This document shows positions 24,962 through 33,415 of a stretch of DNA of 64,000 nt, one piece after another. How positions within the stretch are numbered: position 1 is the first letter of the stretch; the number at the start of each line of letters is the position of its first letter. Both the position numbers and the translations under genes were made by a program. The stretch spans positions 4,701-68,700 of the forward strand of contig DDBW01000006.1 in assembly GCA_002335495.1 (NCBI GenBank), written 5' to 3'. A model generated the notes under the pieces. The model had not been told where the DNA came from, did not search any database, and saw only the letters and a program-made list of their open reading frames with translations. The stretch is from Candidatus Dojkabacteria bacterium UBA2022. GTDB taxonomy: Bacteria; Patescibacteriota; Dojkabacteria; SC72.

Positions 24962-25432
24962 TTAATTGTAAGGATTTTCAGGTTGCTTACCTAAAGTACT
25001 ACCTTGATAATATTTAATTGCTTCTATTTCTGATTCCCATGTATTTTGATCATTTAATTCTTCTAACGTAAATAATTTTGTTTTCATTGGTGAGTTTGAA
25101 ATTATTTCTTCTGCCTCTTCTAAACTAATTTCAATTTGAAATAAAGTGTTTATCATCATACTGCCATCTTTAAATAAACTATCAAAGAATAGCTCTTCTG
25201 TATTAGCTGTTTCTATTTTTAATCCTACTTCTTCTTTTAACTCTCTTTTAAGCCCTTCAAGTAATGATTCATTAATATGTACATGTCCACCGGGATGTTT
25301 ATATTTCTTAGCTCCTTCATTCAGAACCATTAGGTATTTATTACCAACTACTATTAGTGCACTAGCTCTTAGACTAAATGACTTTACTGTGCCATTATCT
25401 GAAATAAATGTGTTTTTTCTGAACTCTCTCAT
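24962..25432 (-). CDS. NUDIX hydrolase
   Basis: 156 residues with a complete Nudix box: G-G-H-V-H-I-N-E then R-E-L-K-E-E-V-G-L (G-x5-E-x7-R-E-x-x-E-E-x-G). Hydrolyses a nucleoside diphosphate linked to another moiety; substrate unknown. Eight bases downstream of the nucleotidyltransferase gene, so probably one transcript. Confidence 0.88.
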   Translation of the reverse strand: MREFRKNTFISDNGTVKSFSLRASALIVVGNKYLMVLNEGAKKYKHPGGHVHINESLLEGLKRELKEEVGLKIETANTEELFFDSLFKDGSMMINTLFQIEISLEEAEEIISNSPMKTKLFTLEELNDQNTWESEIEAIKYYQGSTLGKQPENPYN

Positions 25433-25440
25433 TAGATTGG

Positions 25441-26022
25441 TTATTTAATAAATTTTGTAAAAGAATCTACTGAATCAATACTGTTTTCTAAAACCGCCTT
25501 GTAAATATCAATACTCTTTACCTTATCTTTATACTTAATTCCATCAAAGTATGCTTCTTTTATTTTTAGTATAATTTCTCTCTTTTCAGGATGCTCTTTT
25601 AGAATCTTTTCAAACGATTCAATGCAAGAAAGTACTAATTTTGTATATTCCTCATCTGGCCTAAGGTACCAAATATCAAATTTCCATTTTTCATTATTCT
25701 TAACGACAATTAATTCCCAATAGTACCCTTTAGGAAAATCATTTTCTGGATATGTTTGATAATCCGCTACAGCTACTGTTTGAAATTTATTAGAATCCAG
25801 AAGTCGTTTGGTAACTTCCTTCGCTTTCGTATTATGAATGTCATCAGATAGGACAAACAAATCTATATCGTTTCTATACATAACATCTAACCTAAGACTA
25901 CCAATTACCACCACTTTTCCAATTGAGGAAAATAACTCAAATGCTTTTACATCTTGCAGTATATCCAGTGCAGTTCTCTTTTTCCAATCTGTGTTATCAA
26001 GAAGTGTGTTGCTCATATACAT
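25441..26022 (-). CDS. Nucleotidyltransferase-fold protein
   Basis: 193 residues (alternative start two codons in). I-G-S-L-R-L-D-V then R-N-D-I-D-L-F-V is the G-S-x(n)-D-x-D motif of the pol-beta nucleotidyltransferase superfamily, and a third acid is available in K-F-D-I-W-Y. Members transfer NMP to proteins, drugs or toxins. Pairing with a Nudix enzyme suggests nucleotide metabolism or modification reversal, which is an inference only. Confidence 0.75.
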   Translation of the reverse strand: MYMSNTLLDNTDWKKRTALDILQDVKAFELFSSIGKVVVIGSLRLDVMYRNDIDLFVLSDDIHNTKAKEVTKRLLDSNKFQTVAVADYQTYPENDFPKGYYWELIVVKNNEKWKFDIWYLRPDEEYTKLVLSCIESFEKILKEHPEKREIILKIKEAYFDGIKYKDKVKSIDIYKAVLENSIDSVDSFTKFIK

Positions 26023-26049
26023 AAAGTACTTCTTTATTTGAAAATAATC

Positions 26050-26180
26050 AATTAAATAAATGTTCGGAATCTGTTAGAAGGGTAGGCGGTGATAAATAGT
26101 AGTTGACCTTATTAATAAAGAATTATTTCACCTTCGGGGGAATTGTGAAAAGGTATGGCGGGACATACGAGTCTGGAACC
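26050..26180 (+). repeat. Dispersed repeat A (copy 1) ending in a tRNA-3'-end-like site
   Basis: Starts near GTTCGGAATCTGTT and runs through GTAGGCGG, TTATTAATAA and TTCACCTTCGGGG to TGGCGGGACATACGAGTCTG (from 26156) and GGAACC (to 26180). It aligns along its length with 35429-35520, which abuts tRNA-Asp. The terminal 25 bases read as a degraded tRNA 3' end on the minus strand. The stop codon of the methyltransferase overlaps its last base. Confidence 0.65.
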
Positions 26181-26914
26181 TATGTCTTTGTTATTACTGC
26201 GGCATATGTTGGATCATTAGCACTGAAATGTTTCTCTACTTTCCATCCGGTCTTTTTCAGAAGATCTTCTAATTCTAACTGTGAAGTAAGAAGGTATTCA
26301 ATCCAATCGCTTTCATAATCTTCAGCTTTAATTTTAATTCGTACTTGTCCGGGCATTCGACCCTTATTCGTATTAAACTTGTGATAGTTTAGGTGTTCAG
26401 GGTCATCTGTTTGGTAGGGGTCTAATCCATCTCCAATTATTCTCGCATGCTCAGAAGTAATTTGGTGTAGCCTTTCTAAGGTTTTTTGTGCTAACTCTTT
26501 ATTTCCTAGCAACCCAAGTCCAAGTCCGAAGAGGACCACAGTATCAAACTTCTCTCCATTTAATATATTAATTTCTTCTATTGGAATAACTCGGGCATCT
26601 TTAACCCCTCTTTTTTTGCATACTTCAACTGCAAGTGGCGAATTATCGATTGCCGTTACTTCATGCCCTTTATCTTGTAAATACATGGAAACGCGTCCCG
26701 CACCTGCTCCAATATCTAATACCTTACCTTGGGTGAACTGTATTGCTTCTTGTTGAACATGTGGCCAATCCTTGAATTCTGAAAAATAAGCAGGTGAGTA
26801 TTGCGACTTTTCAGTGTGACCGTCATCTCTTTCTATTATTTGAGTTGGATTCTTGCCATTATAGGCATCTAGGAGATATTTCCCATATGCATCTGTTTTG
26901 TCATTAGTGGTCAT
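26180..26914 (-). CDS. Class I SAM-dependent methyltransferase (cargo unit)
   Basis: 244 residues. Motif I is V-L-D-I-G-A-G-A-G-R-V; the strand-2 acid is T-A-I-D-N-S-P; then D-T-V-V-L-F-G-L-G-L-G-L-L-G and a C-terminal region with D-P-Y-Q-T-D-D-P-E-H. Resembles UbiE/Methyltransf_11-type enzymes; substrate unknown. It fills the space between repeat A (its stop codon touches the repeat) and repeat B, the arrangement of a single-gene cassette. Confidence 0.85.
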   Translation of the reverse strand: MTTNDKTDAYGKYLLDAYNGKNPTQIIERDDGHTEKSQYSPAYFSEFKDWPHVQQEAIQFTQGKVLDIGAGAGRVSMYLQDKGHEVTAIDNSPLAVEVCKKRGVKDARVIPIEEINILNGEKFDTVVLFGLGLGLLGNKELAQKTLERLHQITSEHARIIGDGLDPYQTDDPEHLNYHKFNTNKGRMPGQVRIKIKAEDYESDWIEYLLTSQLELEDLLKKTGWKVEKHFSANDPTYAAVITKT

Positions 26915-26989
26915 ATAGGAGAGATTATATCAGAAGAAATTTCAGGGTACTAATAGAATAAGGGAATAACTGTAGTACAAAAAGCTTCT

Positions 26990-27170
26990 ACCTTCGAACA
27001 AAGGAGTACTAAAAACTGCTCAAAATATGGATATTTTCATCCACCAGGATGTGAAATTGATAATTAACTTTTTAAGAGGAAAATAGTGAAGCAACCAAGG
27101 GATTCCTAGAGATAGTGGACGGGTCTTGTCGCAACCTTGAAAGAATAGCGGGACATATGAGTCTGGTACC
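26990..27170 (+). repeat. Dispersed repeat B (copy 1) with tRNA-Asp-derived segment
   Basis: From ACCTTCGAAC to the terminal site TAGCGGGACATATGAGTCTG (27146-27165) plus GTACC. The middle is nearly identical to 31047-31238, including TTAACTTTTTAAG and GAAGCAACCAAGGGATTCC. Bases 27114-27138 (AGTGGACGGG, then CGCAACCTT) match the 3' half of the tRNA-Asp at 35521-35597 with a short internal deletion. Confidence 0.7.
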
Positions 27171-27187
27171 ATGTTGTATAATGAAGT

Positions 27188-27655
27188 ATGAAGATATATT
27201 TAACAGGAAGTTCAGGTAGCGGAAAAACTACGTATGCTAAAAAGTTAGCAGAATTAACAGGGGTGAGTTTATATTCCACGGATGACTTTTATAATGAAAA
27301 AGATAAAAGGATGTTCACATTAGACGAGATTATGGCTGTTGTACCAATAGATTCTGATTGGGTTATTGAAGGGGCATATTACATTCCAGAATATATTAAA
27401 GCAGCAGACAAGGTGATTTATATAAGAATTGGTCCTATTAAGACTGCATGGAGGATTGTTAAAAGATGGATGCAGAATAACGACTTGAGAAAGAAGTTTA
27501 CACTTTCAGAAACACTTAAACTTGTTTATACAACTGTTCGTGATATGTATATTAGTGATGATGTTGATTTGAATTCTCCAGAGCAGAGGCATTATAAAGA
27601 AAGGGATAGGTATCTACTTTGCAAAAATAACGCAAAAGTATTAGAAGTGTTATAG
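27188..27655 (+). CDS. Small P-loop (adenylate-kinase-like) protein, cargo unit
   Basis: 155 residues. Walker A is I-Y-L-T-G-S-S-G-S-G-K-T-T, followed by Y-S-T-D-D-F-Y and W-V-I-E-G-A-Y-Y, as in FlaR/topology-modulation-type small kinases. R-x-x-K-R-W-M may serve as the lid. It occupies exactly the interval between repeat B and repeat C, with an 18-base leader. Substrate unknown. Confidence 0.78.
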   Translation: MKIYLTGSSGSGKTTYAKKLAELTGVSLYSTDDFYNEKDKRMFTLDEIMAVVPIDSDWVIEGAYYIPEYIKAADKVIYIRIGPIKTAWRIVKRWMQNNDLRKKFTLSETLKLVYTTVRDMYISDDVDLNSPEQRHYKERDRYLLCKNNAKVLEVL

Positions 27656-27679
27656 ATGTGTATGTTTCTCCTATGAATA

Positions 27680-27735
27680 TGGTGGGACATACACGTCTGG
27701 AACCCAAAATGAGACAAAAGAGACATATAAAAAAG
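27680..27735 (+). repeat. Dispersed repeat C (copy 1)
   Basis: TGGTGGGACATACACGTCTG (27680-27699) plus GAACC, then AAAATGAGACAAAAGAGACA and TATAAAAAAG. It aligns with 30547-30604 over about 56 bases. The first 25 bases are another version of the tRNA-3'-end-like site seen in repeats A and B. Confidence 0.65.
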
Positions 27736-27762
27736 TAGTAGATTGTGTCTCAGAAGAAAAGG

Positions 27763-27789
27763 TAGCCCTCAATTTTTGGTTGAGGGCTA
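27763..27789 (-). terminator. Rho-independent terminator of the lipoprotein gene
   Basis: TAGCCCTCAA (27763-27772) and TTGAGGGCTA (27780-27789) form a 10-bp stem with a 7-base loop. On the minus strand it is followed by CCTTTTCTTC. It lies 16 bases past the lipoprotein stop. Confidence 0.8.
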
Positions 27790-27805
27790 TCCCTTTTGTT
27801 CTTTG

Positions 27806-28318
27806 TTATGCGTTTTGAAGTTGTTCGAGATATTCGAGAAGCTTTTCGAGAGCATCAATTGTATTTTCCAATTGACTGTTTGACATTGCTGTCAAAGACC
27901 GCTCAAGATAAATCTTCCCTTCCTTTTCTTGAATCAACATCAATCCGCTCCAGCCTAAGCCGTTTTCTCCGCCATCAAAAAGCAATGGTACCACGGTATA
28001 TTGTGGTGAGGAGTAAACAGACATAGGTGGTGTCTCAACTTCAGTTATCAGGTGCTTTATGGTCACATATCCGTTCGCATCCACTTTTACATGGTATACG
28101 TATTGCATCGGATAGTTGACCGCGGTCACTTTTAAACCATCATAGGGAACTTCTTCCCAGTTCATCGGCGTATTGGTTGCCGTGTAGATGGTTTCGACCA
28201 TTAAATTCACCCGAGTTTGAAGTTCGCTTGGAGTAGAATCTGGAGTCGGCGACGCCGGCTCGGGCTTTCCGCCACAAGCTGTAATAACAAAGAGCAATAA
28301 AACTAGGAACTTCTTCAT
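27806..28318 (-). CDS. Lipoprotein of foreign composition
   Basis: 170 residues. A signal peptide with lipobox V-I-T-A-C (Cys15) is followed by a Pro/Ser/Thr-rich linker and a domain with Y-V-Y-H-V-K-V-D-A-N-G-Y-V-T and Y-T-V-V-P-L-L-F. A helical tail ends the protein. Its GC content and codon choice (GGCGACGCCGGCTCGGGC in the signal/linker region) differ clearly from neighbours, and it has its own strong terminator: both signs of recent transfer. Function unknown. Confidence 0.7.
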   Translation of the reverse strand: MKKFLVLLLFVITACGGKPEPASPTPDSTPSELQTRVNLMVETIYTATNTPMNWEEVPYDGLKVTAVNYPMQYVYHVKVDANGYVTIKHLITEVETPPMSVYSSPQYTVVPLLFDGGENGLGWSGLMLIQEKEGKIYLERSLTAMSNSQLENTIDALEKLLEYLEQLQNA

Positions 28319-28442
28319 GAGTCACCTCTTGTTTTTTTAGTACCCTTTTCAGGATCCAAGTTATTATACCATCCTATAGTATGACTGCGCACTAGTAGGA
28401 TAATATGTTTCAGAAAATATGGGATTGTGATAGATTGTAATT

Positions 28443-29369
28443 ATGAAGACAACACCATTCTTTAGTAAGGAAATCAAAGTAGGTAGGATATTTAAGGCTT
28501 TAGGTGTTTCTTTGCTCTGTCTCGTTTCTATTACCACGGTTTTTACATTTGGTTATGATTCTCTTTTAACCTTATATAGTAAATATTCGGCTGCTTCGTA
28601 TGTAAAGAACTCGGAAGTATTGGGTGTTGAGGATATGGCTGAGTTTACAGGCTCATATGGTGATTATAAGTATGATGAAGCAGTCTGGGACTTTGAGATG
28701 GACAGAGAAGGGTATTACAAACTTGATGAGTTAATTACATACCCTGAGTTCTACCTTCCAGTAAATAAAGGGGCTGTTAAGGAAACTTGGTTATTAAAAG
28801 GACAAAGAAAACTAAACCTATCCTGTCCTGACTTGAGCAAAGAACTGGTTGTGGCAGGTAACTCATATGGTTGTACCCTTACTTACAATAATCAAGTGTT
28901 AAATAAGAATGTAAGGATGATTGGGACTTGCGATGATGTTGATAAACAAACAGGATGTAGTCTAGAAGTTGCATTTAGGGTCTATTCAAATAGATGGGGT
29001 TCAAGTAATGCAAATGAATACATAGTTACCTATGAGTGGGCTACTGGCTCCAAAGATGAAATAAGTGTTTATAAACTAAGTGATGGAAAATCAACCCATC
29101 TTAAATTCAATGAAGATGGTAGAGTTGAAGATAAATGGTTTATTTCTTCATATGCTTCAGAGTTGTATGGAAAATATACAACTTGGGAGAATAAAGTAGA
29201 TTTTAACGATGAAGTTGAACTTGTTACATTATTACATGAACCGAGCATGGGTAGTGGAAATAATCTCGAGAATATATTCAAAATTTGGAAGGTTAAAGAT
29301 AGTCAACTTATACGAATAAAGACCGTTTTTGATTTGTATAGAGACGATGAGGGGAGGTACTGGAATTAG
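28443..29369 (+). CDS. Membrane-anchored extracytoplasmic protein of unknown function
   Basis: 308 residues with one transmembrane anchor (about 19-42) and a large outer domain containing four Cys (L-S-C-P-D, Y-G-C-T-L, G-T-C-D-D, T-G-C-S-L) spaced to pair as disulfides. A beta-rich region ends with D-L-Y-R-D-D-E-G-R-Y. No family recognised. It precedes the J-domain gene by 20 bases. Confidence 0.5.
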   Translation: MKTTPFFSKEIKVGRIFKALGVSLLCLVSITTVFTFGYDSLLTLYSKYSAASYVKNSEVLGVEDMAEFTGSYGDYKYDEAVWDFEMDREGYYKLDELITYPEFYLPVNKGAVKETWLLKGQRKLNLSCPDLSKELVVAGNSYGCTLTYNNQVLNKNVRMIGTCDDVDKQTGCSLEVAFRVYSNRWGSSNANEYIVTYEWATGSKDEISVYKLSDGKSTHLKFNEDGRVEDKWFISSYASELYGKYTTWENKVDFNDEVELVTLLHEPSMGSGNNLENIFKIWKVKDSQLIRIKTVFDLYRDDEGRYWN

Positions 29370-29389
29370 CTATTAATATAATTACTAGT

Positions 29390-30379
29390 ATGAAAATGAC
29401 AAGGGAACAGGCACTTCGTACTCTTGGACTTGGGAAATCTCCTACTAGAGGAGAGATTACTTCCGCGTATCGAAAGCTTGTGAGCAAATTGCATCCGGAT
29501 AAAAATTCTTCAAATTTAAGTAAATTTTTAGAGACTAAAGAAGCCTACGAATTTCTTAAAAAAGTAGGAATAAAAAAGGGGCTTTCGGAGATTCGAGAGC
29601 TAATCTGCCCGTTTTGTTACGCTAATCTTACACTTTCGTTAGCAGAAAGGCGTAGAGATTGTGATATTGTCTGCCCACAATGCAAGAAGGACTTCTCTCT
29701 GGATTATGGCCTCGCTTTTTATTCTTCTTTGTCTACAATCACTTCTGGCAACTGTCCTTCCTGTAATACTAGTCTAGCATTTGATGTGAATGCTCGTGTT
29801 CCTGGAAGACTTATCTCCTGTGCTAATTGCAATGAGGAGTTTTATATCAATGAGATAAATGGAGAGGGGTTACTGCCAAATACTCCTATGTTTTGTAGCT
29901 CGTGCTATGAACCTTTGGTGTTAAACCTCAAAGAAAGAAGAGGTGATTGTGACATATTTTGTTCAAGTTGCAATACTGAAACAAAATTTCGGGAGTTCGT
30001 TCTATTCAACACCAGCTTGAGCCCATATACACAAGGAGAATGCCCTAATTGTTGTGTGAAATTACAGTTCCCGATTGGATCAAGAATTCCCGATGAGTTA
30101 ATAGAATGTCCCGATTGCAAGGAATCTTTTTACTTAGAAGAGGCTGAGAATCTTACAAGTGAGGCGATTGAGCAAAGTATTGCGCATAAACGCCGAGATA
30201 TAAGGCTCATAGAAGGGCGTAACCAATTTAATAGGGGGCTTCTGGTACTGGCCATTGGAATAGTTGTTACTTTTATTTCTTATTCTACTGCTGAAGATGG
30301 CGGGACATATATTCTTACTTCAGGGGCTATTTTTTGGGGGCTTTGGGATGTTATTGCTGGATTTTTAAAAATGTCCTAG
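29390..30379 (+). CDS. J-domain protein with four zinc ribbons and C-terminal membrane anchor
   Basis: 329 residues. N-terminal J-domain (about 1-60) with H35-P36-D37, the motif that stimulates DnaK. Then come four zinc-ribbon units made of paired Cys knuckles: C-P-F-C/C-P-Q-C, C-P-S-C/C-A-N-C, C-S-S-C/C-S-S-C and C-P-N-C/C-P-D-C (about 70-245). A helix (about 250-280) and two membrane spans (about 285-325) finish the protein. It probably recruits DnaK to the membrane or to a zinc-ribbon-bound partner. Confidence 0.7.
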   Translation: MKMTREQALRTLGLGKSPTRGEITSAYRKLVSKLHPDKNSSNLSKFLETKEAYEFLKKVGIKKGLSEIRELICPFCYANLTLSLAERRRDCDIVCPQCKKDFSLDYGLAFYSSLSTITSGNCPSCNTSLAFDVNARVPGRLISCANCNEEFYINEINGEGLLPNTPMFCSSCYEPLVLNLKERRGDCDIFCSSCNTETKFREFVLFNTSLSPYTQGECPNCCVKLQFPIGSRIPDELIECPDCKESFYLEEAENLTSEAIEQSIAHKRRDIRLIEGRNQFNRGLLVLAIGIVVTFISYSTAEDGGTYILTSGAIFWGLWDVIAGFLKMS

Positions 30380-30546
30380 CTTTTTACCCCGTATACTTAT
30401 GTAATCCCATTATTTTTAGTTGCGGTAAAAGGTTTTTTTGAGCTAGAAGAAGTTATTTGGATTTTATGATGATTTTTTAATTATAACTCAATCCCCATAA
30501 AGGTTTTTAAGCATAGTAAACGAGACTTGTTGGAACCTGTGAAGTA

Positions 30547-30604
30547 TGGCGAGACATATGAGTCTGGAACCTAAAATGAGACAAATAAGACAGTATAAAA
30601 AAGG
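30547..30604 (+). repeat. Dispersed repeat C (copy 2)
   Basis: TGGCGAGACATATGAGTCTG (30547-30566) plus GAACC, then AAAATGAGACAAATAAGACA and TATAAAAAAGG: a close copy of 27680-27735. The two copies bound a three-gene block (lipoprotein, anchored protein, J-domain protein). The preceding gene-free bases 30380-30546 show no other structure I can name. Confidence 0.65.
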
Positions 30605-30646
30605 AAAGGGTGCTTGTAAAAAATTAAATTATGGTAGAATCCTAGA

Positions 30647-31039
30647 ATGAAAGTATACTTGGCAGGACAACCTAGTGAATATGATAAGTGGAAAGAGAGC
30701 TTTAGGGAAGTTAAGGGTTTTGACTTTTATGACCCCGAGATAGATTCAGATCAATCCTCATCTGATACTTTCTTTCCCCAAGATCTTAAGGCAGTTTCAG
30801 AAGCGGATATCCTAATGGCGAATCCCGGCTTGGCTCCCTCGGAAGGTACATGGATAGAGATTGGATATTTCTTAGCTCTTAATACTGAAAAGCCTGGGGA
30901 TAGATGTAATAGATTAATCATTATTTGGGATAAAGAAAGGATACCTTGGTCTATTGAATTTGTTAAGAAAGCAGGAATTATAGTATCAACTGTAGAGGAG
31001 GCAATAAATAAGCTAGAAGAAATTAGGTTGGAGAAATAA
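30647..31039 (+). CDS. Nucleoside 2-deoxyribosyltransferase-like protein (cargo unit)
   Basis: 130 residues. K-V-Y-L-A-G-Q-P-S-E-Y near the N-terminus, F-Y-D-P-E, D-L-K-A-V-S-E-A-D-I-L-M-A-N and S-E-G-T-W-I-E-I-G-Y follow the nucleoside 2-deoxyribosyltransferase/MTH538-like fold. The Glu in the last motif corresponds to the catalytic nucleophile. A nucleotide-salvage or nucleotide-sensing role is possible. It sits alone between repeat C copy 2 and repeat B copy 2. Confidence 0.75.
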   Translation: MKVYLAGQPSEYDKWKESFREVKGFDFYDPEIDSDQSSSDTFFPQDLKAVSEADILMANPGLAPSEGTWIEIGYFLALNTEKPGDRCNRLIIIWDKERIPWSIEFVKKAGIIVSTVEEAINKLEEIRLEK

Positions 31040-31046
31040 GCGTTTC

Positions 31047-31238
31047 ACCTTCGAACCAAGGGTTATTAAAACTCCCTCTTTTTTGACCTTTTTCATACAC
31101 CAGGATACGAAATTGAGAATTAACTTTTTAAGGGGGAAATAATGAAGCAACCAAGGGATTCCTAGAGATAGTGGACGGGTCTTGTCGCAACCTTGAAAAA
31201 ATGGCGAGGGATATGGAATGGTATCCGAACTTTTAGCT
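31047..31238 (+). repeat. Dispersed repeat B (copy 2) with tRNA-Asp-derived segment
   Basis: Nearly identical to 26990-27170 from ACCTTCGAAC through the tRNA-Asp-like segment (31170-31194). It then diverges into TGGCGAGGGATATGGAATGG and TATCCGAACTTTTA, an end that matches the right end of the element at 34303-34440. Confidence 0.7.
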
Positions 31239-31294
31239 CAAATAATTCAGTTAATTACTTAGCGATTCCAAAATTAATGAATTACAAATAGCCT

Positions 31295-32182
31295 CTATAC
31301 TTCTTGTCCATTTAATTGACTGCGTATTTCTTTGGCTATTAAGTGAGTGAATTTATGACCTGGAACATCAATCTTAAAATGTCCATTTATTCTATATCCA
31401 ACTAATGCAAGATCTCCAATTGTGTCTAACATTTTATGCATTGCAGGCTCATTCTCAGCTTTTAATGGAGTTAAAAACTTTGATTCAGTAAATGTTATTA
31501 CAGGTGATTGTCTAGGGTCTTCGGGAAGAGCTTTATAAACAGATCTTATTCCATTCCATTTAGTCAAATCAGTAGGATCTAGAGGTGATCTTAAAAAAGT
31601 TCTAGCCCATGATACTTTCTTCTCAAAATCATCATTCTCAGAATAATTTACAGTATATGTATTTATCGGGGCGGGGTATGGAGCTGTTAATTCTATAGAT
31701 AATCCATTAGAATTTGAAGATAATGTTGCCTTTCTACCCTCAAATTCAGGCTGTTCAAAATAAAGATTTTCATGTATCTCTACTACCGTCCTTTTAGCAC
31801 CTTGTACAGTAATACCCGCTTCTTTTAATGCTTGTGCAAAAGGTTCAGCTGATCCATCCTGAGCTGGGATTATTTTTTGATCCAGTTTAATTTCAATATT
31901 GTCAATTCCCATCCCCCAAATTGCTGCTAGAAGGTGTTCAACCATTAAGACTTCTGCATCGTCCTTTGTTAATGATGTTGTGTGAAGCTCCGTGAAGTTC
32001 AAATAATCAGAAAGTGCAGGGATTTTTGTTCCATTAACATTAAAAACAATCCCTGTATTTACCTCGGCTGGAAGTAATTGCATAGATATCTTAGTAGAGG
32101 AAAAAAGAGACTGACCTTCAAAAGTTATTTCTTTAGCTATTGTTCTTTGAGATTTATTACTTTCTTTAAGGGATAATTTCAT
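31295..32182 (-). CDS. lpxC: UDP-3-O-acyl-N-acetylglucosamine deacetylase (LpxC)
   Basis: 295 residues. In lipid A synthesis LpxC is the zinc deacetylase acting on UDP-3-O-acyl-GlcNAc. Key sites are visible: E82-H83 in V-E-H-L-L-A-A, P-A-Q-D-G-S-A, R194-T-F in W-A-R-T-F, the zinc pair H249 and D253 in M-H-K-M-L-D, and a C-terminal G-H-K-F-T-H. All zinc ligands appear intact. No other lpx gene is in the window, and the gene sits in the tRNA-Asp cargo region, so it may be acquired and work on another GlcNAc substrate. Confidence 0.9.
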   Translation of the reverse strand: MKLSLKESNKSQRTIAKEITFEGQSLFSSTKISMQLLPAEVNTGIVFNVNGTKIPALSDYLNFTELHTTSLTKDDAEVLMVEHLLAAIWGMGIDNIEIKLDQKIIPAQDGSAEPFAQALKEAGITVQGAKRTVVEIHENLYFEQPEFEGRKATLSSNSNGLSIELTAPYPAPINTYTVNYSENDDFEKKVSWARTFLRSPLDPTDLTKWNGIRSVYKALPEDPRQSPVITFTESKFLTPLKAENEPAMHKMLDTIGDLALVGYRINGHFKIDVPGHKFTHLIAKEIRSQLNGQEV

Positions 32183-32239
32183 ACGATTCCGTCCTATAAT
32201 ATGTTATAATTGCTCACTACTTATTATAGCACACTCCAA

Positions 32240-33415
32240 ATGAGTAACTACGAGAAGCTTGATAGGATAAAAACGATTACTAAAGAGATTAATCCCAATG
32301 TTGTTTTTAACTGCGAAACTGTTTCTTTCGGAAAAGACCGTTTTACAAACATTTACTGGTTAGAATTGAAGAAAGATTCTTTAAAATTCAAATTGTCATA
32401 TGCTGACAAACTATTACCATTGAAGGATTTTGAGAAAAATGATTCAAGTGTAATTGCTGGGATAAACGTTGGAGGCTTTTATCTATCTGACGATAACTTA
32501 ACTCCACCAGTACAATATTACAATTTAGCTGTTGATGAGGGGCATATTAAACAGCTTCCTAGCAATACTCGTAGTTGCATTCAGACTTACAATGGAAATC
32601 TTACAAAATCATTAGTAATAGCTCATGGGTTAATGCGAATCGGTCAAAAGGATTTCTCATGGTCTGGCTTAAATGAAAAACAGGACTCGCAATTGATTGT
32701 GTATGGAATGTTCAATCTTGATATAACTAAAAATAAGTTTAGGAACCCTTCGAATGCAAGAGAAACAGTTGAGACCTCTAGATTTATAAAAGCGAATAAT
32801 AACGAGATCTTATTGGGAATAGGCACATCAGGAACTAATCCGTCTGTGCAACGAATATCAAAAAATACTCTTGATTTGATTCAGTACAGTTTTATCTTAA
32901 AGGGTAATAAAAACTTGCTAAAAGAAATAAGTGTAGGGAATGAAATAACTAGGGTGAGGTTTGGTCATGTTGAACATAATGCAAGTGCAAGTCTTTGCAG
33001 CGGATCATTTATTTTAGGAAAAGATAAGGTTGATCTTGATAAAAATCTTCGTAATGAGTTGATACATCCTGTTGATGGTAATCCCAAACCAATGTCTGAG
33101 GAATATAAGAAGTCTTGGAGTGTGATATTAGAAACGAACGATTCATATATTTTATTTATTAATGATGCACGACCGAAAGTACCCAATCAAAATGGTATAA
33201 CGGTTTACGAGCTTCAAGACTTAATCCTTAAAAAGTTTGATTATACATGGGGAGTTGTTGGTGATAGCGGTCAGAGTAGTAAGTTATTTGTTAGGGAAAA
33301 TGGAGAAAGAACAGTTTATGGAAATCTGCATTATATAAATTATTCTAAAACTGAATCTTATTGGGATGGAATAAACGGTCGCCCTGTAAGTGTAGGATTA
33401 CTCGCTTATGCTTGA
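32240..33415 (+). CDS. Phosphodiester glycosidase (NAGPA-domain) family protein
   Basis: 391 residues from M-S-N-Y-E-K at 32240. The NAGPA fold is suggested by A-G-I-N-V-G-G-F-Y, the middle V-I-A-H-G-L-M-R-I-G and the C-terminal W-G-V-V-G-D-S-G-Q-S-S-K, where typical members have D-G-G-x-S. The family hydrolyses sugar phosphodiesters in polysaccharide metabolism. No signal peptide is seen. It ends in TGA, overlapped 8 bases by the FGE-like gene, so the two are coupled. Confidence 0.7.
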   Translation: MSNYEKLDRIKTITKEINPNVVFNCETVSFGKDRFTNIYWLELKKDSLKFKLSYADKLLPLKDFEKNDSSVIAGINVGGFYLSDDNLTPPVQYYNLAVDEGHIKQLPSNTRSCIQTYNGNLTKSLVIAHGLMRIGQKDFSWSGLNEKQDSQLIVYGMFNLDITKNKFRNPSNARETVETSRFIKANNNEILLGIGTSGTNPSVQRISKNTLDLIQYSFILKGNKNLLKEISVGNEITRVRFGHVEHNASASLCSGSFILGKDKVDLDKNLRNELIHPVDGNPKPMSEEYKKSWSVILETNDSYILFINDARPKVPNQNGITVYELQDLILKKFDYTWGVVGDSGQSSKLFVRENGERTVYGNLHYINYSKTESYWDGINGRPVSVGLLAYA

